This document shows positions 56,160 through 64,000 of a stretch of DNA of 64,000 nt, in pieces. A model generated the notes under the pieces. That model did not search any database. It was given only the letters and a program-made list of their open reading frames with translations, and was not told where the DNA came from. The stretch spans positions 5,161,001 to 5,225,000 of the forward strand of contig JAVMKO010000006.1 of the NCBI GenBank assembly GCA_032164245.1, given 5' to 3'. Positions within the stretch are counted from its first letter, which is position 1. Each line of letters starts with the position of its first letter. The stretch is from Sternotherus odoratus (taxonomy: Eukaryota > Chordata > Testudines > Kinosternidae). Made by a program: the position numbers and the translations under genes.

Positions 56160-56307
56160 GGCATGCAGCCATGTGCCATGCAGCACAGAGCATACTGAGG
56201 CATGGGGGGCAATAGGAGAGGAACTGGGAGCAGCCTCTCTGGGCAGGGCAGGAAGGTCCCATAGGCTGGATGTGGCCCGCGGGCTGTAGTTTGCCCACCC
56301 TTGACCT
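56160..56307. mobile_element. hAT-like right-end fragment
   Basis: Ends GTAGTTTGCCCACCCTTG, nearly the same terminus as at about 6828. The left end is not found. Confidence 0.45.
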
Positions 56308-56700
56308 AGAGGTTCCAGCTCCATTGTGTTAGGCGCTGTACAAACAACAAAAAGACCTGCCCAAAGAATTTACAAACGAAGTTGGTATTATTCTCTGTCC
56401 CTTTCTTAATGTACCATTTTCTTTCCCATTTTGGTTACTACTGTCACTTTATTCATAGTTTTCTCTCAACACATTTCTAATCTATACGTTTTCGTCCCCC
56501 GTGACTGTTTAGTAGCCCCTTGTGAGGGATTTTAATAAAGAGCTGTGGAAGTTCTTGTGATGCCCACCAGTTTTTATCCACCACTTAATAAACATGTATA
56601 TTGTGGTAGCAACTAAAGTCTTCAACGAGGTCATGTCCCAGTTGTTCTAGGCACTGTACAAGCAGGGTAATTGTTAATCCCTGCACTGGACAGTTTACAG

Positions 56701-56949
56701 CATGGGTGTCCAATCTTTTGGCTTTCCTGGGCCACACTGGAAGAAGACGAGTTGTCTTGGGCCACACATAAAATACACTAACACCAACGATAGCTGATGA
56801 GCAAAAAAAAAAAAACAACAACCACCAACGTAGCATAGATAATATACATATCTAAGTAATAAAACTTCATAAATACTCTGGTATTTGTGGACGTAATCTC
56901 ATAACGTAAATTTACGATTTTGTGTTGGGCCGCAGGTTGGACAAGCCTG
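56701..56949. mobile_element. hAT element with 8-bp target duplication
   Basis: Left CATGGGTGTCCAA, right TTGGACAAGCCTG; exact GTTTACAG duplication at 56693-56700 and 56950-56957. Contains an A-run and a GGGCCACAC pair. Confidence 0.85.
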
Positions 56950-57240
56950 GTTTACAGGCTGAAAGACAAGACCTTTAGCGGGTGAAGGAGACAAACAAGC
57001 AGAGATGGGAAGGGTGAGGTAACAAAAGCAATGTTTAGCACAGAGTAGATGTCTCCCCAGTGCAGCCAATCAATCAGCTCATCACCTTTTTACGGGTCAT
57101 AGGTGGCAGTTTTCTGCAGTGAGATGGGGGGATAAGGTGTATGGATTTTGACTTGACTTCCCCTCACACACACACACTACAAGCGACCATATGGGAGAAG
57201 AATCAGAGAGGTAGCTGTGTTAGTCTGGAATAGCAGAGGT

Positions 57241-57418
57241 AACAAAGAGTCCTGTGGCACCTTAAAGACTAACTAAAGTATTGAAGCATAAGCTTTCGTG
57301 GGCTAATACCCACTTCGTCGGATGCAAGCAGTGCTTGTGGGTATTGTGGGTATTAGCCCACGAAAGCTTATGCTTCAATACTTTAGTTAGTCTTTAAGGT
57401 GCCACAGGACTCTTTGTT
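57241..57418. repeat. Perfect 73-bp inverted repeat (hairpin)
   Basis: Arms 57241-57313 and 57346-57418 are exact complements, with a 32-base centre. Arm sequence is a dispersed repeat containing GGCACCTTAAAGACTAAC and AAGCATAAGCTTTCGTGGGC. Upstream GTAGCTGTGTTAGTCTGG (57211-57228) belongs to the same repeat. Confidence 0.95.
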
Positions 57419-58208
57419 GCCATTTAGGAGAACATACTCTGGGAGAGGCTGGCTGAACTGGAGCAAAGATGGATGTCAACTTCATTATGAGACGGGGAGG
57501 AATAGCTCCCAGGGCTCTGAAAGCTTGAACAAGAGTTTGTGTGGTAGAGGGGAAGCCCATGCAAGGTTTGAGGGATTTGGCATGGCCAGGGCAATGATTT
57601 TAACAGCGGCATTTTGCATGGACTAGTCCCCTCAAAGAATAGTAGGCTGAAAAGAGGTGTGATTTTTTTTTTCTCCTCCCTGGGTTTCCTCCCATACAGC
57701 AGCTCGGTTGCCTAGGTCCCTATTGTAGTGAGGTAACTAAAACATGAACCTTAAAACATTTTTAATGAGAAGCTTTTACAATGTGTTTGGTCTCCTGCCT
57801 GTAATCCACCATTTCATTTGTTACTTAGGGTGGAGCTGGTTCTACTGAGGAGTGTCTCTTCCCTAGTTGTGGGAAACCATCATTTTAATCACAAGGAATA
57901 AGTTCTACATCTATTTGTAGAAGGAAAATTATGTGAAGGCACCACTTTAAATCCAGCCAGGTCACTAATGTCCAGGCATGATCAGACAGCTCGTTAGTAG
58001 GCGTGTGTATGAAACGAGCTCAGTCCAGTTCCTAGTGCACAAGCATCCACTTTACAGACCCCATGACCACAATTAGCATGAAGCGTCTGTCTGGTAGTCT
58101 GAGGAATTGAGGGTGATGTGAACACAGACATTACTATCCTTCCTAATGTACTGTGGAGCACTGTGAGGGGAAGCTGGAACCGCTCCTGCACCTTATTTGT
58201 CTGACTTA

Positions 58209-60160
58209 GGCCTTGTCTACACTACAGTTTGTTGTCAAAAGTCAACTTTCATTGACAAAACAGTGGAGGTGTACACACCTCTCACGCTGCTCCTCCCACC
58301 AGACAAATCTCTCCTGCTTTGTTGGCAAAATAAAGCCACCTTGGCGAGAGGTGTAGAGATTTTTGCTGCACAGTTGCATTGGCAAAGTGTCCATGAAGAC
58401 ACTGCTCTTGGTTATGTTGCTGTAAATGGCCTCCAGAAGGTGTCCCACAATGCCCATACGGACTGCTCGGGTCAGCAGTTTGAACTCCACTGCTCTGCAC
58501 CCAGGTACACAGATACCATCAAACTTCCAACCTCCCTTTAAAGACTAGGGGATTTTTAAAATTCCACTTCCTGTGAGCTGTCCATGCCAAGCAAACATCC
58601 CAGCTGACCAGGGTGGCTCCCTGCAGTAAACGCTTTCCCTGGGTTGTTGGGTCTGCTGGCAGTGAGGGGAGATTTGGCTGTGCAGTCCCAGCCTTGCTCC
58701 AGCCCTAGGGACTTTGATACCTATGGTCAGATTTCTCATGGCATGTTGGAGAAGAGCTACGACACACTGCAGGGCCATGTGAAGATAAAGAAACTGAGGT
58801 GGATGTAGCAGAAGGCAAGGGAGTCAAACTGTCGGTCTGGTGCTGTGCCGAAGACCTGCTGCTTCTGTAAGGAGGTGTATGCCATCTTCAGCAGTGACCC
58901 TGCTCCCACCGCCAGGAGTCCTGTGGATACTTGGCGGGGCTGGAGATTGCAGAGAGCATGCTCAACCCGGAGGACAAAGTCATGGACGAGGAGGTGAAGT
59001 TGGAGGACAACATGGAGCACGTAGCAGGGTTGTCTGGTGGTGTGGTGAGCCAGGATCTCTCTTCCACTCCGGAGGGGTCTAGCCAGTCCCAGCAACCCAT
59101 CTCTGGCATGCATGATGCAGGAGAGGAGAGCTGAGGTAAGTGATCTTTTTGAGTGGTGATGCTCAGTTATGAGGTAGAACTGTCCTTTGCTTTGTATATT
59201 CTAGAAATGGGTGAGGAGAGAGAACTGTACAAGATTAGCTGTGTGGGCATGTGTTCCACATTCCCCTGTGCAGCTAAGCAGGGCAGAGGAACTGGGTGTG
59301 AATGCACACTGAGATTTCACAGGACTCCTCCACAGAGATCTCTAGGAAACTTTCCTGAAGGTACCTGCCAATTCTCTACCCAGCGTTCCTTGGACGAGCT
59401 GCTTTGTTCCTTTCCCTGTTGTAGGAAACTTTCTTGCACCAATCTGGTGCACAGGCCAGCTACATAGGGATGTGGTCTGAATGCACACGCATACAAGAGA
59501 TGTACCCCTGTCTCCTTGCTTAGCCTTAGGAGTGAGATATTGACTTTGATGACCCCCGCCTGTGGAAAATGGTGGTAGAATTTAAAATATTGTCCGGGAT
59601 CACCTGCAGTGATCTCCTTAAATAAAACACCAAGATCCTTTGCCCCATCTTGAGTGCCTCCTCCCCTCCCTGGGCTGAACTCACCATGGTTAGGGCATTC
59701 ATCAAGCTGTGTTCTTGCCAAGAGTCAGTGAGAAACTGATTTGTATTTTTTAAAAGGGTCCATTTTATTGTAATGATTTGATGCTGTGTATGCACTAACC
59801 ATTATACCTCTCCTTGTTCTTCTGCAGATGTAGCCTTCAGGGGAACCCCCTACACACCGGCAGAGCACCTCTGACACATAAGGAAGTGACCAAGGAGGAC
59901 ATGTTTTGAGCGGTGCTCCAACCCTCAGAGGCTGCACAACAAGAATGCAAGGTGTGAAGAGAGACTTTACAAGAAAAGTCTAAAATTGAGAGGTGGGACA
60001 GATAGCGCTGCTCGCTCTGCCAACGTTAGATCACCAACTGTGAACCTGCTCTGCCGACAGAAGGAACGTTGTGTGAACATGCACAAACCACATAATTATA
60101 CCGGTGTTTGATTGTCGGTGTAATTTGCATCAACAAAACTCATGTAGTGTAGACAAGGAC
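58209..60160 (+). mobile_element. PIF/Harbinger-type element with decayed Myb/SANT-like gene
   Basis: The ends GGCCTTGTCTACACTACA and TGTAGTGTAGACAAGGAC are inverted repeats, flanked by TTA on both sides (58206-58208, 60161-60163), the Harbinger target type. Inside, 58780-59134 and 59825-59990 look like two exons of the Myb/SANT-like accessory protein: a part reading SGAVPKTCCFCKEVYAIF, then LEIAESMLNPEDKVMDEEVK, and ISGMHDAGEES before a GTAAGT donor (59135). Frameshifts and stops break it. No transposase is present. Confidence 0.75.
58931..59134 (+). pseudogene. Remnant of Harbinger Myb/SANT-like protein
   Basis: A 67-codon open stretch with an acidic segment (EDKVMDEEVKLEDN) and a Ser/Gln-rich end (SSTPEGSSQSQQPISG). 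The upstream trihelix-like part is in other frames. The stop TGA follows directly and overlaps a plausible splice donor. Part of the element at 58209-60160; not a host gene. Confidence 0.6.
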
Positions 60161-60163
60161 TTA

Positions 60164-61612
60164 GTCTTTGATGCTGCAAACCCAGCACTTCCCAAGAGTA
60201 ATGAAACTCGTACTATTATGTAAAATTGGCAACAGGGCTGCAGATGTGCTTGTCGTCTTTCCCAAAGTAAGACACACAGGGGAAAACAACTGAATGACAT
60301 AAGGGAATCGGAGCTTGCTTTAACTCCTGCGGGGAAAAGATGGCTCCGGATAGCTAAGCCATATCTGCTCATTGTGCTGCAATAGTTGGAGCAAATAAGA
60401 TTGTAAACTTTATTAGTATAAAATGTAATGAATGGCGGTGTAGAAAGGGCTGATACATCCTGCAATGGTTCCAGGTTTGGTGTTCTAACAACAGCTTTTC
60501 CTTTGTATTAACGGAAGATAGAGGGAGGGAGTGAGGTCTAGACTGCTGGCAAAACACACATCTATCAATCCTGCCTTATAGTCATTCTTCAGGGAGAATT
60601 ACTTTGTGTTGCAGATTTAAAGGGGAGAGACTTAGAAGGGTGGAATGGGGGGTGAAGATCTTGCTCAGATGTAATATCCTTTTGCTTTTTTGTCCCTAAC
60701 TCTTCCAATATATGTACACATATCTTGATTTTGTTTAATTTCGCAGTTTCTTAAGCATACATTATCTTTACTTCAGTTTTTCCTGGAAAACTGGTGGCGG
60801 TCTCTTGACTATTAAGCTTGTTGATGTGAAGTTTTTCTTCTTTTTCCCCACCCCCTTTCACCGGTGAAGTCATCTTGTCTCTGCAGTTTTGGTTATGTGT
60901 CCAAAGTATGCATGTACAGATACAGTAATAGAAGGGTTTGGAATAACTTAAATTCCAGTCTTGATATTGATGTGAAGAGCAGCTGAGTCCGAACTTGGTC
61001 TGTCATCAATTAAATGTTCTTTCTTATGTAGACTTGTTTCTTTTGCATTTCAGAACAGGAGAAACACTTCAGTAGCTGGTGCTGATCTTATTGTGATACA
61101 ATTACTGCCTTCCGAAGGGGAGAGCTCATTTTACCTTCCTGAATCAAAAGCCTCACTTCCATCCTTACCACACTCTGTTCTCTTGCTCCCTTCTAAGTTG
61201 GCAATTCTTTTGAGTATACAAAAGAGACCTCCAAAATGCTAAGTTGGAAACCTAGTGCCACATAAGCAAGAGAAGAATATAGAGTTGCAGGCATGACTCA
61301 TCAAGCAAAATTTTTGCTGAATATGAACTTGTGAGATTCCAGAGGGGGTGAGGAGTACATGGCTGCTAATGAAAAAAAATAATTAACATCCTACTTTGTT
61401 TCCTCCCTAAGATCCTGAGTAATTGAAGCTACAGATGTTTTGACAGAGAAATCACACAAACTGAAATAAAAAAGAAGGATTTAGAGTGGAATAGTTCTTT
61501 CCTCTAGCTGTTTAGGGTACTTCTGTTTCACTCCCCTTGGCAGAGCAATAGGGAAGTCTGCAGTTCAGATTTCTCAGGCGCTTCGGAAGATTCTACATCT
61601 CCATTAATATGA
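60164..61612. other. Intergenic, nothing recognised
   Basis: No gene seen. Contains the first copy (61421-61497) of a direct repeat described separately. Confidence 0.4.
61421..61497 (+). repeat. Direct repeat, copy 1
   Basis: AATTGAAGCTACAGATGTTT, GACAGAGAAATCACA and TAGAGTGGAATAGTT match 62183-62257 with substitutions. Confidence 0.65.
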
Positions 61613-61875
61613 CTTAGGGCATGTCCCTACCTACAGTGCTGCAGCTCATCTGGTGAAAATGCTTTCCTGCTGGCATAAAAAAAACCCATCTCCATGAGCA
61701 GCATAAGCTAGGTTGGCAGGCAAAGCTCTTTCACCAACATAGGCTGTAGTGTCTACAGTGCTATGCCGGTGTAATTTATATTGCTCGAGGGTGGGGTGGG
61801 GGATGGGTTGGAATATTCACACCGCTGAGTGAAAAAAGTTTTGCTCACATAAGGTGTAGGCTAGACATAGCCAAA
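61613..61875. mobile_element. Harbinger-like MITE
   Basis: Left TAGGGCATGTCCCTACCTAC, right GTGTAGGCTAGACATAGCC; degenerate inverted ends of the GTCTACA group. Confidence 0.55.
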
Positions 61876-62182
61876 CACTCTATTTATAACTATATAATTT
61901 TCCTTCTCTGCAACCTTGCAAAAGGCTATTTAAACTTTTAAAAAAGAAAACTTTCTAATCAATTAATAGGAGACTTAAGATAATCTACTGGCCTGAGAAT
62001 TCCCATAAACAAGCTCACCACATACATGAACAAAATATGCTAAGGAAGCAACAGTAACTATTTGGATGTTTTCTTAGATCTTAAATGAGTTTTAAATTAG
62101 TATTGGGAAAATGCAAAATCTTTTCCTTTAAATCTCTCCCCTTAGAACTGCATTTGAACTCTTGCTATGATGAATTTAGTGC

Positions 62183-62257
62183 AATTGAGGCTACAGCTGT
62201 CCTGGCAGAGAAATCACAAGCTAAAGGGAAAGAATAGGGGCTTAGAATGGAATAGTT
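62183..62257 (+). repeat. Direct repeat, copy 2
   Basis: AATTGAGGCTACAGCTGTCC, GGCAGAGAAATCACA and TAGAATGGAATAGTT; pairs with 61421-61497. Confidence 0.65.
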
Positions 62258-62948
62258 GATAGTGATGAATTTTGCCATGTAACGGCATTGTAAGAATGTT
62301 GCTGTGAAATCTCATAGCTATTATGGAAGTGTTTGTATTCTAGAAATACACTTAACCAATGAGCCAAAATCAGACACACATCCGCTCAAATACAGAATGC
62401 CTTAAAATCTAAAGAGAGCACTAGCAATAAAATAATGCACATCCCGGTACATCTTCATATAGTTCAATAAACTGGTTAAATCACAGAGCTTTGGAACACT
62501 TAATCTTTCCAAGATGAGTTGCGTTTTCTGCTTTTTGCTTTTACTGGAAAAAATGGATTATAAGTGTCTAAAATGCAGAAACACTGTAAGTTGCATCCAA
62601 GTATGGACACAGAAGGGCAAGGTGGGAGGAGGACTGAGGCTTATCCAGGCTAGAAATAGTAAGGAGAAGTAGATTTCAAACATAAATTGCCTGGTGTGGA
62701 TTCAAACAGCGTTACAGAAGCTCTGTAGAGAGAGGACTCAGAAGCTGTTTCTCTCAACAGGGAGTGTAATCTGAGGAGTACAAAGTTTAAAGTCAAGGTC
62801 AGGGATTGAGTTTTTCACTCTTTTAATGGCCTCTTGAAAGTTGAAATAATTAAGTATGTTTTTAAAGGATAAGGCCACCCTTTATCTGTCCAATTAGGAA
62901 TATTGGCACATTCTTTCCTGCTCTTGCTGGATAAAGGAAAGGGATGGA

Positions 62949-62998
62949 GGGGGGGGGGGGGGGGGAGAGGTGTGCGGGGGGGGGGGGAGGGGGGAAGC
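62949..62998. repeat. Long G-runs
   Basis: Runs of more than ten G separated by AGAGGTGTGC and A. G-quadruplex potential; run lengths may be unreliable. Confidence 0.9.
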
Positions 62999-63166
62999 AT
63001 CATTCTTGCTAAACTTGTTTTTGTACAGGGAGATTTTGTGTATTTTATCTAAGCTGTTGCCAAGAGGTGGAACTGTTCAAGTGACTATCTGAGCAGGTCC
63101 CTGGGTAGACTGGATCCCACTGGTGTTCCTAAAATAAATACTTAGCTCTTCTCGTTCATACATCTC

Positions 63167-63268
63167 CAGGTGCCTTACAAAGTGAGCATCATTCTTCCCA
63201 CACTACAGATGAGAAAGCGGAGGCCAGAGGTGGACTTGCCCGGCGTCACACAGCAGGCTGGTGGCAGG
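63167..63268 (+). mobile_element. MIR-type SINE fragment
   Basis: CTACAGATGAGAAAGCGGAG, then GACTTGCCCGGCGTCACACA and GCTGGTGGCAG follow the MIR core order (cagatgagg-aaactgagg ... cttgccc-ggtcacacag). An old element shared across amniotes. Confidence 0.7.
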
Positions 63269-64000
63269 TAATGATTGCAGCATAAAAGCCTCTCTAGTTT
63301 ATTTTTGTGTGTGAAAAGGAGAAAAGCTGAGAGCGCTTCAGATGAGTTTGCCTGATTCAACAGGGTTTTATGAAGACCCCTTACTTCTTCCGGTCAGTAA
63401 ATTGTTGTCAGAGCTGCCCCTATCTCTGGTGTTCTTAGAGGCATATACTAGCAGCCCCTAGCTCTGAGCTAAAGACCCCAATTGCTCAGTGATAAAACTG
63501 GGAACCATGTCGGTTTCCAACAGGACTGTGCAGTCAGCACCTTCTATGCTGAGGGGCGCCAGATACTAAACAGCGTGGTTTGAAATGAAATTAAAGCCTG
63601 GAACGTGACTGCAAAGATGGCAACACTTCGTCTCAACAGCTCCATCATTTGTTCTCCGTCATATCTCCTCCCTTGAGCGATAAGATTTGGATTCTTGTGG
63701 GTCTGCGGAAAGCTAATGCTGCTCTGTGAGGGGGAGCTAGATATTGCTCAGCCTCAAACGGTATCAGTGATCATGGTGCAACGGAGGATGGAATTTGGAA
63801 CACAAGGGCAAGTCTTCCTGCCCTGTGGGTTTGCCAAGTCATGACTGAGAGAGCTTGGGCTGCATAATTTTTGTTGGTGGTGATGACTTGGAATCTCTCG
63901 GATAAAGTTTGCAGGACTGGCATTTAAAGCAACTATTTTTACTCTTAAACGGAGAGAGTTTGATTTGAAAATTGCTGGCAGGGGTTAAAAAAAGCCATTT
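63269..64000. other. Intergenic, nothing recognised
   Basis: No gene, RNA gene or recognisable mobile element seen. Confidence 0.4.

Overview
The window is vertebrate nuclear DNA, most likely from a turtle. The best pointers are a tRNA-headed SINE with a CR1-type tail of the cryptodiran (CrySINE) kind at 21518-21708, many CR1-clade LINE pieces, and reptile-type hAT, Tigger-like and PIF/Harbinger short elements. The gene order matches human 14q21.3: NEMF on the minus strand, then 7SL (SRP) RNA genes, then ARF6 on the plus strand.

Region by region. (1) 1-24008: most of NEMF on the minus strand. I can place 22 consecutive coding exons (3016-24008), all in phase, about 772 codons. The first exon and the C-terminal exons are not seen. 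Introns carry CR1, hAT, Tigger-like and other inverted-repeat elements, two of them filled with GC-rich repeats. (2) 24009-25102: remaining NEMF 5' side and a 200-base assembly gap. (3) 25103-37523: a GC-rich, duplicated and partly inverted block holding seven near-full-length 7SL RNA copies, two old diverged copies and two 3' stubs, embedded in degenerate minisatellite-like DNA. A 2.7-kb CR1-clade LINE interrupts one duplicated unit, and the matching empty site survives in another. (4) 37798-41040: hAT element, an old LINE with a nested hAT-like element. (5) 41640-43368: CpG-rich ARF6 promoter with nine NRF1-type palindromes, probable 5' UTR intron, and an intact ARF6 reading frame. (6) 43369-46040: probable long ARF6 3' UTR. 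(7) 46040-64000: intergenic, with DNA transposons, CR1 and MIR pieces, two perfect hairpins and a decayed Harbinger element with Myb/SANT-like remains.

Roles. NEMF recognises stalled 60S ribosomes in ribosome-associated quality control, 7SL RNA is the scaffold of the signal recognition particle, and ARF6 is a small GTPase of plasma-membrane traffic. I see no shared regulation among them; their adjacency is old synteny. The most notable feature is the expanded, palindromic 7SL cluster, which preserves several stages of 7SL gene duplication and decay.
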